From assembly GCA_030695945.1 (NCBI GenBank), contig JAUYOG010000032.1:1-64000 (forward strand): a stretch of 64,000 bases of DNA, in the 5' to 3' direction. Position numbers and translations under genes: made by a program. The notes under the pieces were generated by a model. It was not told the DNA's origin, did no database searches, and saw only the letters and a list, made by a program, of their open reading frames with translations. How positions within the stretch are numbered: the stretch's first letter is position 1; each line of letters starts with the position of its first letter. This document shows, one piece after another, positions 48,502-56,038 of this stretch. The DNA comes from Ramlibacter sp. GTDB taxonomy: Bacteria > Pseudomonadota > Gammaproteobacteria > Burkholderiales > Burkholderiaceae_C.

Positions 48502-49461
48502 TTACTCCGCCGCGATCTTCCGGTCGATGATGATCTTCTTCCACTTGGCGCGGTCGGCCGCGGCCATGGTGGCGAACTGCTGCGGCGTGCCGCCCACCGG
48601 GTCGATGCCCAGGCGCGCGAGGCGGTCCTTCACGTCGGCTTCCTGCAGGGCCTGGTTCAGCCCGGCGTTGATCCGGTTCACCAGTTCCGCAGGCATGCCC
48701 TTCGGGCCGTACAGGCCGAACCAGGTGACGGATTCATAGCCCGGCACGGTTTCGGAGATGGCCGGCAGGTCCGGCAGCAGCGGCGAGCGCTTGAGCGAGG
48801 TGATGCCCAGCGCGCGCAGCCGCCCTTCCTTGACGTGCGGCAGGCCGCTGGGCAGCGAGTCGAAGAGCACGTCGACCTTTCCGCTCACCAGGTCGGGAAT
48901 GGCGAGCGCCGTGCCGCGGTAGGGGATGTGGACCAGGAACAGGCCCGCCTGCGCCTTGAAATACTCGGAGGTGAGGTGGACGACGGTGCCGTTGCCGCTG
49001 CTCGCGTAGTTGAGCTTGCCGGGGTTCTTGCGCGCGTAGTCGATCCACTCCTTCACCGACTTGGCGGGCGCGTTGTTGGGCACGACCATGATGCTGGGGG
49101 CGTTGCCCACGTGCGAGATCGGCGTGAAGTCGGCCACCGCGTCGTAGGGCACCTTGCCGAAGCTCGGGCCGATGCTGTGCGTGCTGCTGGTCGCCAGCAG
49201 CAGCGTGTAGCCGTCGGGCTGCGCCTTGGCGGCGATGTCCGAGCCGATGGTGCCGCCCGCGCCGGGCTTGTTGTCCACGACGATGGTGGTGCCGAGCTTC
49301 TCGCCGAGCCTTTGCGAGACGGCGCGGGCAAAAATGTCGGTCGCGCCGCCGGCCGGGAAGGGCACGACCAGCCGGATCGGCTTGGAAGGGAAGGTTTGCG
49401 CCGGCGCCGCGGCGCCGAACAGGGAGGCTGCGCAGAGCAGGATGGCGTGGAGGAGTTTCAT
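48502..49461 (-). CDS. Bug/TctC-family periplasmic binding protein
   Basis: The 319-residue protein has a signal peptide (cleavage near AQA at residue 22) and the family landmarks IRLVVPFPAGGATDIFARAV, VVDNKPGAGGTIGSDIA and YASSGNGTVVHL. It probably brings a substrate to the periplasm side for uptake, and the glutamyl-transferase downstream may use it. It is divergent from a LysR-type regulator that likely controls the operon. The ATG at 49461 gives the proper signal. Confidence 0.9.
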   Translation of the reverse strand: MKLLHAILLCAASLFGAAAPAQTFPSKPIRLVVPFPAGGATDIFARAVSQRLGEKLGTTIVVDNKPGAGGTIGSDIAAKAQPDGYTLLLATSSTHSIGPSFGKVPYDAVADFTPISHVGNAPSIMVVPNNAPAKSVKEWIDYARKNPGKLNYASSGNGTVVHLTSEYFKAQAGLFLVHIPYRGTALAIPDLVSGKVDVLFDSLPSGLPHVKEGRLRALGITSLKRSPLLPDLPAISETVPGYESVTWFGLYGPKGMPAELVNRINAGLNQALQEADVKDRLARLGIDPVGGTPQQFATMAAADRAKWKKIIIDRKIAAE

Positions 49462-49511
49462 TGCGATTCCCGGTGTTGGGCTGGAGCCTTCCATTATCGA
49501 GCGGCCAAAGA

Positions 49512-49558
49512 AAAGCAAATGCGAATATTGCTTTACTCAAGATAAAGCGATTCTTTAT
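49512..49558. promoter_or_regulatory. Two dyads, likely LysR-regulator sites
   Basis: AAAGCAA-N9-TTGCTTT (49512-49534) and ATAAAG-N5-CTTTAT (49542-49558) lie side by side in the 108-base gap between the Bug operon and the LysR gene. Such paired dyads in a divergent gap are where LysR proteins bind. Confidence 0.55.
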
Positions 49559-49569
49559 GATGCCAGGCC

Positions 49570-50445
49570 ATGAGCAGCATCCGCGTCCTCAAGACTTTCG
49601 TCGCCGCCGCCACCGAGGGCTCGTTCGCCGCCGCGGCGCACCGCGTCGCGCTGACGCAGGCAGCGGTGGGCCAGCAGATGCGCGCGCTCGAGGCCGACCT
49701 GCGCCGCCCCCTGTTCGAGCGCCAGGGCAAATCGGTGGCGCTCAACGATGCCGGGCGCGAGTTGCTGCCGGCCGTGCGCAAGCTGGTGGCGCTGTACGAC
49801 CAGATGCGCGCCGCCGGCGTCTCGCCCGAGCCGATGTCCGGCACGGTGCACCTGGGCGCCGTGGTGTCGGCGGTGCGACCCCTGATCCAGGCCACGCTCT
49901 CGCTCAAGGCGCGGCACCCGGGGCTGGACCTGCATGTCTCGGCGGCGAAGTCGATGGACCTGCTGGCGCGCGTGGAGGCCGGAGAACTCGACGCCGCCAT
50001 CGCGGTGCGCGAGCCGGGGCAGGCGCGCCCGGGCCTCGCATGGACCACGCTGTACGAGGAGCCGATGGTGCTGCTCGCACCCCGCAGTGCTGGTGAAGGC
50101 AGCGCCCGGGTGCTGCTGCAGCGCCACCCGTTCATCCGCTTCGACCGCAGCCAGCACACCGGGCATCTCGTGCAGCGGATGCTGCGGCGGCTGAAGGTGG
50201 AGCCGGAGGACTTCCTGGAGCTCAACGCCATCGAATCGATCGTGGACCTGGTGCGCGCGGGCCTGGGCATCGCCATCCTGCCGCACCTGCAAGGGGGCCG
50301 CTGGGCGGCGGATTCGCGGCTGCGTGTGGTGGAGATCCCCAAGGCCGAGGTGCGGCGCATCGCATTCGTCCAGACCCGCGATTCGGCGCAGGCGCCGGTC
50401 GTCGGCGCCGTGATCCGAGAGTTGCAGTCACGGCTGCAAGGTTAG
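49570..50445 (+). CDS. LysR-family transcriptional regulator
   Basis: The 291-residue protein has the LysR helix-turn-helix (residues 4-63: SSIRVLKTFVAAATEGSFAA and LTQAAVGQQMRALEADLRRP) and a type 2 periplasmic-binding-like effector domain. It is divergent from the Bug-ggt-thioesterase operon and most likely activates it when a ligand is bound. The endonuclease III gene follows by seven bases and may be transcribed along. Confidence 0.92.
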   Translation: MSSIRVLKTFVAAATEGSFAAAAHRVALTQAAVGQQMRALEADLRRPLFERQGKSVALNDAGRELLPAVRKLVALYDQMRAAGVSPEPMSGTVHLGAVVSAVRPLIQATLSLKARHPGLDLHVSAAKSMDLLARVEAGELDAAIAVREPGQARPGLAWTTLYEEPMVLLAPRSAGEGSARVLLQRHPFIRFDRSQHTGHLVQRMLRRLKVEPEDFLELNAIESIVDLVRAGLGIAILPHLQGGRWAADSRLRVVEIPKAEVRRIAFVQTRDSAQAPVVGAVIRELQSRLQG

Positions 50446-50452
50446 AGGTTGC

Positions 50453-51100
50453 ATGAAGAAAGACCAGATCGAACCGTTCTTCGCCACGCTGCGCGCGGCC
50501 AATCCGTTGCCGACGACCGAGCTGGAGTTCACCACGCCGTTCGAGCTGCTCACGGCCGTGCTCCTGTCCGCTCAGGCGACGGACGTCGGCGTGAACAAGG
50601 CGACGCGCAAACTGTTCCCCGTGGCCAATACGCCCCAGGCCCTGCTCGACCTCGGCCTGGAAAGGCTCGAGGAGTACATCAAGACCATCGGCCTGTACCG
50701 CACCAAGGCGCGCAACCTGCTGAAAACCTGCGAGATCCTGGTGCGCGAGCACGGCGGCCAGGTGCCGCGCACGCGCGAGGCGCTGGAGTCGCTGCCCGGC
50801 GTGGGCCGCAAGACGGCCAACGTGGTGCTGAACGTGGCGTTCGGCGAAGAGACGATGGCCGTGGACACGCACATCTTCCGCGTGGCCAACCGCACGGGGC
50901 TCGCACCGGGCAAGAATCCGCTGGAAGTGGAGGCAGCGCTGATGAAGCGCGTGCCCCGCGAATACCTGGCCGATGCGCACCACTGGCTCATCCTGCACGG
51001 TCGCTACGTCTGCGTCGCGCGCACGCCGCGTTGCTGGGAATGCGCCGTGATCCAATATTGCGACTACAAGCCCAAGACGCCGCCGCCGGGGGCGTCCTGA
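50453..51100 (+). CDS. nth: Endonuclease III
   Basis: The 215-residue DNA glycosylase/AP lyase has the helix-hairpin-helix LPGVGRKTANVVLNVAFG with catalytic Lys120, the catalytic aspartate Asp138 in VDTHIFRV, and a C-terminal iron-sulfur cluster site of four cysteines at 187, 194, 197 and 203 (spacing 6-2-5). It removes oxidised pyrimidines in base-excision repair. Every key residue is present. Confidence 0.97.
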   Translation: MKKDQIEPFFATLRAANPLPTTELEFTTPFELLTAVLLSAQATDVGVNKATRKLFPVANTPQALLDLGLERLEEYIKTIGLYRTKARNLLKTCEILVREHGGQVPRTREALESLPGVGRKTANVVLNVAFGEETMAVDTHIFRVANRTGLAPGKNPLEVEAALMKRVPREYLADAHHWLILHGRYVCVARTPRCWECAVIQYCDYKPKTPPPGAS

Positions 51101-51108
51101 GCTGCCCG

Positions 51109-52077
51109 TCAAGCCGCCATGGGTAACGGCTGGGGCTCCTCGGGCACGGCGTACGCCAGTGGCGCGAGCGCCGCCTGCACGCGCTGCTTCTGCGCGTCGT
51201 CCAGCAGGCCGAACAGCACTTTCTGGAAGCGCGGCTCCATCACGCCCGACACGATGTACTGCCAGCGGTAGGCCTTGAGCACCTTGGCGGCGATCTGCGC
51301 GGCCTGTTCATCGGTGAAGCGGGCATCGGCGATCTTCACGAAGTACGCGGCATCGGCCGCGGCCTGGCCCTGGACCAGCCCGTCGATGGCGCCGACCAGC
51401 GCGATCAGGTCATCCAGCGCCGCGTCGCGTTCGGCGGGCGCCAGGCGCGCGTCCTCGGCCACCAACTCCATCTCGTCGAGGATGGCGTGCTGCGATTCCT
51501 CGCGCCAGTGGAACAGGAACACGTCCTTCCACAGTTCCGACAGGTTGTCCTGCGGTGCGATGCTGGCGCGGTAGTGCGCCTGCGAGAACAGCTCGATGTC
51601 CAGCGTGAGCGCCAGCACGGCCCAGGTGCTTTTGCTCAGCACCATGCCGGCCACGGCGTCGGCATCGGCGGTCTGGACGTAGCCGGGCGGCATCTCGCTG
51701 CCCATCATCGCTTCGAGCCGGCGGAACAGCTCCTGGTGCTTGAGCTCTTCGCTGGTCAGGCGCACCAGGGCTTCCATCGCGACCTGGTCGCCCAGGCTGT
51801 GCGCGCGGCCGAGCTCCAGCACCTTGGCGCCGATGAAGCGCTCGACCAGGCCGAACAGGTAGGCATAGGTGCGTCCCTGCACCTGGCTCAGCAGCCGCTG
51901 GTCGCCGGGCGTGAGGAACGGGATTTCGTTGCCCAGCGACAGGCCGCTGGGCAGGAAGGTCTTGCTGTAGTCGAACCGGCGGCCGCGGATCAGGTCGCGG
52001 TCGGTGTCCCAGTTGACGCGGCGCGAGACCTCGATGACCTTGGCATATCGCTCGGTGGGGGTGGCAGTGGCGGGCAT
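51109..52077 (-). CDS. Ferritin-like diiron-type protein
   Basis: The 322-residue helical protein has repeated carboxylate-histidine motifs of a diiron site: RLTSEELKHQELF, with E and H three apart, and HWREESQHAILDEMEL. IELFSQAHYRAS lies between them. The layout suggests a ferritin-like oxygenase, perhaps akin to AurF-type N-oxygenases, but I cannot fix the reaction. AAAGGAG precedes the ATG at 52077. Upstream lie two dyads and, in the same direction, a regulator gene. Confidence 0.7.
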   Translation of the reverse strand: MPATATPTERYAKVIEVSRRVNWDTDRDLIRGRRFDYSKTFLPSGLSLGNEIPFLTPGDQRLLSQVQGRTYAYLFGLVERFIGAKVLELGRAHSLGDQVAMEALVRLTSEELKHQELFRRLEAMMGSEMPPGYVQTADADAVAGMVLSKSTWAVLALTLDIELFSQAHYRASIAPQDNLSELWKDVFLFHWREESQHAILDEMELVAEDARLAPAERDAALDDLIALVGAIDGLVQGQAAADAAYFVKIADARFTDEQAAQIAAKVLKAYRWQYIVSGVMEPRFQKVLFGLLDDAQKQRVQAALAPLAYAVPEEPQPLPMAA

Positions 52078-52156
52078 CGTGAATCTCCTTTGGAAATGGG
52101 TCGTGGGGCCGGCGGTGGCCGGTGACCCATTGAAGGCGAGGCGCGCGCGCCTGTCG

Positions 52157-52213
52157 CGGGACGGACGTCCCGACACAGGCCGCGAGGGCGGGGGCGCGGC
52201 AGGACATCTGTCC
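52157..52213. promoter_or_regulatory. Two GGGAC-type dyads upstream of the diiron gene
   Basis: CGGGACGGACGTCCCG (52157-52172) and GGACATCTGTCC (52202-52213) share the frame GGAC-N4-GTCC, centres 43 bases apart. They lie between the LuxR-type fusion gene and the diiron gene and are good candidates for binding by that regulator. Confidence 0.55.
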
Positions 52214-52242
52214 CGCCGTTGAACCGGAAGGAGGAAAGCGCC

Positions 52243-53319
52243 CTACGCGACGCGGCCGAAGCCGGCTTCGCGGGCCCGCACGATGGCCTGCGAGCGGTTC
52301 TCGGCGCCGAGCTTGTCGAAGACGGCGGAAATGTTGTTGCGCACCGTCTTCTCGGCCAGCCCCAGGTGGGCGCCGATCTGCGCGTTGTCGAGGCCGCGCG
52401 AGAGCAGCTCCACCACTTCGCGCTCGCGCGGCGTGAGCGTGCCGAACACCGCGGGCGCGCCCTCGCCCGGCGCCGCCGGCAGGAAACCGTTGATGAGCGC
52501 GATGGCTTCGTCGAAGGCCGGCTCGCCGGCCAGCGGCACGTGGTTCATCGAATCCAGCGGCTCGAACCGGGCACCGGGGATCGCCGAGGCGATGAACCGG
52601 CCTTCCTCGAACGGCACGCGCACATCACCGATGCAGTGCATCACCAGCGCGGGGCACCGGATCAGCGGGCAGCCCGGAGACGCGTCCAGCTCGGCAAACG
52701 CCAGGATCAGTCGCCGCGCATGTTCCGGGGTGCACGAGAGGCGTTGCAGGTCGTTGAACGACTCGTGCTGCTCGCGCGTGGCGTTCGGGAAGAACTCCGA
52801 CGTGAACATCTGGCGAAATGCCACGTTGTCCTTGCCCCACCCGGCCAGCACGAGCCGGGCCGTGGCGTTCACCACCTCACGCGCGCTCTCGGTGGGCTGG
52901 CGCACGAGCCGCCCGCGCGCCAGCGCGTCCAGCAGGACCAGGTGGCTGACGCGCTCGGGATGGCGCGCCGCGTAGGCAATCGAGATCGCGCCGCCCTGCG
53001 AGGGGCCCAGGAGGGCGAAGCGCTCGAGGCCGGCGGCGTCGACCACCGCTTCGAGGTCGGCCACGAGGTCGTCCAGGCAAACGGAGTCGATCCCGCAGTC
53101 GGACAGGCCCGTCCCGCGCGAGTCGTAGCGCAGCAGCTGGTGCCTCGCGCCGAGCGCCTCGAGCCAGGGGCCCCAGACGGGCGTCTGCCAGTCCCATTCG
53201 AGGTGCGTCATCCAGTGGCTGGCGCGCACCAGCGGATAACCTTTGCCGCTGGAAGCGAAGGCGATTTTCACGCCGTCGGCGGTGGTGGCGAACCGGATTT
53301 CCTGGCGAAATCTCGTCAT
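52243..53319 (-). CDS. Alpha/beta-hydrolase fused to a LuxR-type DNA-binding domain
   Basis: The 358-residue protein has an alpha/beta-hydrolase domain (about 1-280: YDSRGTGLSD, nucleophile elbow LLGPSQGGAISIAYAARHP, terminal NHVPLAGE) followed by a LuxR helix-turn-helix (about 295-350: LTPREREVVELLSRGLDNAQ and GLAEKTVRNNISAVFDKL). The hydrolase part may sense or cleave a small ester and thereby control DNA binding. Its likely targets are the two dyads just downstream, before the diiron gene. It is single and not a two-component regulator. Confidence 0.85.
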   Translation of the reverse strand: MTRFRQEIRFATTADGVKIAFASSGKGYPLVRASHWMTHLEWDWQTPVWGPWLEALGARHQLLRYDSRGTGLSDCGIDSVCLDDLVADLEAVVDAAGLERFALLGPSQGGAISIAYAARHPERVSHLVLLDALARGRLVRQPTESAREVVNATARLVLAGWGKDNVAFRQMFTSEFFPNATREQHESFNDLQRLSCTPEHARRLILAFAELDASPGCPLIRCPALVMHCIGDVRVPFEEGRFIASAIPGARFEPLDSMNHVPLAGEPAFDEAIALINGFLPAAPGEGAPAVFGTLTPREREVVELLSRGLDNAQIGAHLGLAEKTVRNNISAVFDKLGAENRSQAIVRAREAGFGRVA

Positions 53320-53414
53320 CCGCGCATTCTAGGTCCGGGGTCCCCGCGTCGCTGCCCTGCGTGCTCGACCGTATCGCCACGTTACAGTCGAGGACCCCTT
53401 AGCGAGGCGCGCCC

Positions 53415-53684
53415 ATGGAACAGAACGAATTCGAGAAGATGCTGGCGCTGTACAGCGACAACATCAACGGCCTGATGGACAACCAGCTGGCGCTCACGGC
53501 GCAGGTGCAGGTGCTGCAGGCCGCCCTGGCCACCGTGCTGCTGCATCACGCGGACCGGCCCACGCTGCTGGCGACGTTCCAGCAGTACATGAAGATCTCC
53601 AAGCAGGCGGCGCCGCAATTGGCCGGCCGCATGGAGGGGCTCGAAGCGGGAATGCTCGCGCTGCTGGGGCAGCACCAAGCGTGA
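53415..53684 (+). CDS. Hypothetical helical protein, 89 residues
   Basis: The product is nearly all helical, with MEQNEFEKMLALYSDNINGL and LTAQVQVLQAALATVLLHH and no membrane segment or signal. It may form a coiled coil or bundle. I know no family. It is divergent from the fusion-regulator gene. The stop lies 18 bases before a worn dispersed repeat. Confidence 0.65.
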   Translation: MEQNEFEKMLALYSDNINGLMDNQLALTAQVQVLQAALATVLLHHADRPTLLATFQQYMKISKQAAPQLAGRMEGLEAGMLALLGQHQA

Positions 53685-53701
53685 CAACGCGCGGCCAAGG
53701 A

Positions 53702-53724
53702 AACTGGAATCTGACCTCCATCAG
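53702..53724. repeat. Worn copy of the GGGGTC half-element
   Basis: AACTGGAATCTGACCTCCATC resembles the TTGGAATCTGACCCC repeat. The stop codon of the methyltransferase gene (53721-53723) lies within it. Confidence 0.5.
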
Positions 53725-54515
53725 CTGCCTTGCACGGCCCAGGCGCGCGCGCCGAGCGTGATGCTTCCATCGGGCTGCACCGGCAGGCGCGCCTTCAGCT
53801 CGTCGCGGATGCGATGCTGCATCGCCGGCTCCAGCTTGGCCAGGTAGGTGGGCGCGGCGCCCTGCTTCCACAGGAAAGGCGTCCAGAAGTCATCGAAATC
53901 GCGAAACACCATCGGGATGTCGATGGCGCGGGTGGACACCTGTTTCAGCCCCTGCGCCTCGAAGAGCGCCTGCAACGGGCCGGGTTGGCAGATCGGGAAG
54001 CGCTCGGCCTGGTCCAGGCTGGCGTCGTTCGGGTTCAGCGCGATCGCCACATCCCAGAAGTGCCGCATCATCTGCATGCCGCCCGCGTAATCCCACACAT
54101 AGGCGGCGACGCGGCCGCCGGGGCGCGTCACGCGGCGCATCTCCCGCACCATCGCCGCGCCATCGGGCACGAAATTCAGCACCAGGCCCGACACCGCGGC
54201 ATCGAAGGACGCGTCGGGCCAGGGCAGCGAGGTGGCGTCGCCCACTTCGAAGCTCGCGCGCGGGTCCGCGATTTTGCGGCGCGCCACGGCGACGAACGGC
54301 GCGGCGCGATCCGCGCCCTTCACCGAAGCGGGCTCGCGGCTGCGCAGGATGAGTTCCGACAGCGCGCCCGTACCGCAGCCCACGTCGGCCCAGCGCAGGC
54401 CCGGCGGCAGCGCCAGCCACTCGATGAACTGCGCGGCCACCGGGCGGCTCCAGCGGCCCACCCAGCCGTCATAGGCATCGCCGGAATCCCAGGCTTCCTT
54501 GGTTGGTTCGGCCAT
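53721..54515 (-). CDS. Class I SAM-dependent methyltransferase
   Basis: The 264-residue protein has motif I WADVGCGTGALSELIL, then KGADRAAPFVAVAR, then FEVGDATSLPWPDASFDAAV, typical of small-molecule methyltransferases of the UbiE-like group. The substrate is unknown. It stands alone between a hypothetical gene and the efflux operon, and its stop codon lies in a dispersed repeat. Confidence 0.85.
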   Translation of the reverse strand: MAEPTKEAWDSGDAYDGWVGRWSRPVAAQFIEWLALPPGLRWADVGCGTGALSELILRSREPASVKGADRAAPFVAVARRKIADPRASFEVGDATSLPWPDASFDAAVSGLVLNFVPDGAAMVREMRRVTRPGGRVAAYVWDYAGGMQMMRHFWDVAIALNPNDASLDQAERFPICQPGPLQALFEAQGLKQVSTRAIDIPMVFRDFDDFWTPFLWKQGAAPTYLAKLEPAMQHRIRDELKARLPVQPDGSITLGARAWAVQGS

Positions 54516-54620
54516 CGTGTGTCTCCTTGTGGTGCCGCGGGCAGCGACGCAGTTTACGCGTTCGTGCTGGGGGATCGCGCACCATCACTCCTCACCGCCG
54601 GCGGCGCCCTATTAGTGTGT

Positions 54621-54646
54621 TAATTGGAATCTGACCCCAATTAGAG
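54621..54646. repeat. GGGGTC half-element at the end of the efflux operon
   Basis: TAATTGGAATCTGACCCCAATTAG matches the element near 40772-40796 and one arm of that at 39638-39725. The TAA stop of the outer-membrane channel gene (54641-54643) is part of the repeat. Confidence 0.65.
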
Positions 54647-56038
54647 TCCGCGCCAGCCTCCGCCGAGGGCCTGGATCAACGCGACGGCCGCGACCTGCCG
54701 GTCGGATTGCGCTTGCACCAGGGCACGCCGCGCATTCTGCGCGGTGACTTGCGCGGTGACGACCTCGGTGTAGCCCACCTGGCCCGCCTGGTAGCGGTTA
54801 AGCACCTGCTGCTCCACCAGGTTGGCCGCTTGCGCCGCCTGCTGCCGCAGCACCAGCTGCGACTGCAGGATGCGCGAGGCGACCAGCTGGTCCTCCACAT
54901 CCTGGAAGGCGGCGAGCACGGTCTGGCGATAGCGTGCCGCCGCCTCGTCGAGCCCGGCGCGTGCGCCTTCGACGCGCGCGCCCGTCGCCCCGGCATTGAA
55001 GATGGTCTGCGCGATCGACGCGCCGACGGACCACACCAGCGCCGACGCGCTGAACAGGTCTCCGATGCTGGCCGCTGCCAAGCCCGCGCTCCCGGACAGG
55101 CGCAGGCTGGGAAAGTACGCGGCTTGCGCGATGCCGATCTGCTCGTTGGCAGCCGCCACCCGCCGCTCGGCGGCCGCGATGTCGGGCCGGCGCTGCAGCA
55201 GCGTCGATGGCACGTCGAGAGGGATGTCCGGCACCACCCCGGCCCACACGGGGCGCGGCGCAATGCTGAAGTTCGAGGGCGCCTTGCCCACCAGCACGGC
55301 GATCGCATGCTCCAGCACGGCGCGCTGCCGCTCCAGGCCGAGCTGCTCGGCCTGCGCGTTGGCCAGTTGCGTCTGGGCCTGCAGAACGTCGGTACGCGCC
55401 GCGATGCCGGCGTCGTAGCGGTTCTGGGCGATCTTCAAGGTGCGCTGGTAGCCGGCGATGGTTTCGGCCTGCAGGGACAGCGCCGTGTCCAGCTCGCGCA
55501 GGTTGAAGTAGTTGCCGGCCAGCTCGCCCTGCGCCGACAGCTTCGCCGCCTGCAGGTCCGCGAGGCTCGCTTGCGCACCGGCGCGCGAGCTCTCGACGCC
55601 CCGGCGCAAGCGGCCCCAAACGTCCGGCTCCCAGCTCCCGCCGATGCCGACCTGGTAGCTGCTTCGCGTCGGCGTGTCGCCGCGGCCCCCGCTGCGGTTC
55701 GCGCCCACGTCGAGGTTGACGGTGGGGAACAGCGTCGCGCGCTGCTCGGCCACGAGTGCGCGGGCCTGGGCATAGGCGGCGACAGCGACGGCGATGTTCT
55801 GGTTCGACACTTCCACCTGCGACGCCAGCGTGTCGAGTTCCGCATCGCCGAACAGCTGCCACCACGGGCCGCGCTCCAGCGTGTCGGCGGGCACGGCCCG
55901 CACCCATTCGCCGCGGCCTTCCTTGAAGGCGACGGGCGTCTCGACGGCGGGCGTCTGGTAGGTCGGGCCGACCGCGCACCCCGCGATGACACCGGCGATG
56001 ACACCGGCGATGATTGTGAGAAGGAGTCGTTCGTTCAT
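54641..56038 (-). CDS. RND efflux outer-membrane lipoprotein (OprM/NodT family)
   Basis: The 465-residue protein has a lipoprotein signal with lipobox IAGC (cysteine at residue 21) and the duplicated outer-membrane efflux domain: YQTPAVETPVAFKEG, SNQNIAVAVAAYAQARALV, then LDVPSTLLQRRPDIAAAERR and a second DEAAARYRQTVLAAFQDVED. It forms the trimeric channel through the outer membrane for the pump. The start overlaps the MdtC-like stop by four bases. Because the long open frame upstream adds no signal, the ATG at 56038 is the start. Confidence 0.92.
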   Translation of the reverse strand: MNERLLLTIIAGVIAGVIAGCAVGPTYQTPAVETPVAFKEGRGEWVRAVPADTLERGPWWQLFGDAELDTLASQVEVSNQNIAVAVAAYAQARALVAEQRATLFPTVNLDVGANRSGGRGDTPTRSSYQVGIGGSWEPDVWGRLRRGVESSRAGAQASLADLQAAKLSAQGELAGNYFNLRELDTALSLQAETIAGYQRTLKIAQNRYDAGIAARTDVLQAQTQLANAQAEQLGLERQRAVLEHAIAVLVGKAPSNFSIAPRPVWAGVVPDIPLDVPSTLLQRRPDIAAAERRVAAANEQIGIAQAAYFPSLRLSGSAGLAAASIGDLFSASALVWSVGASIAQTIFNAGATGARVEGARAGLDEAAARYRQTVLAAFQDVEDQLVASRILQSQLVLRQQAAQAANLVEQQVLNRYQAGQVGYTEVVTAQVTAQNARRALVQAQSDRQVAAVALIQALGGGWRGL

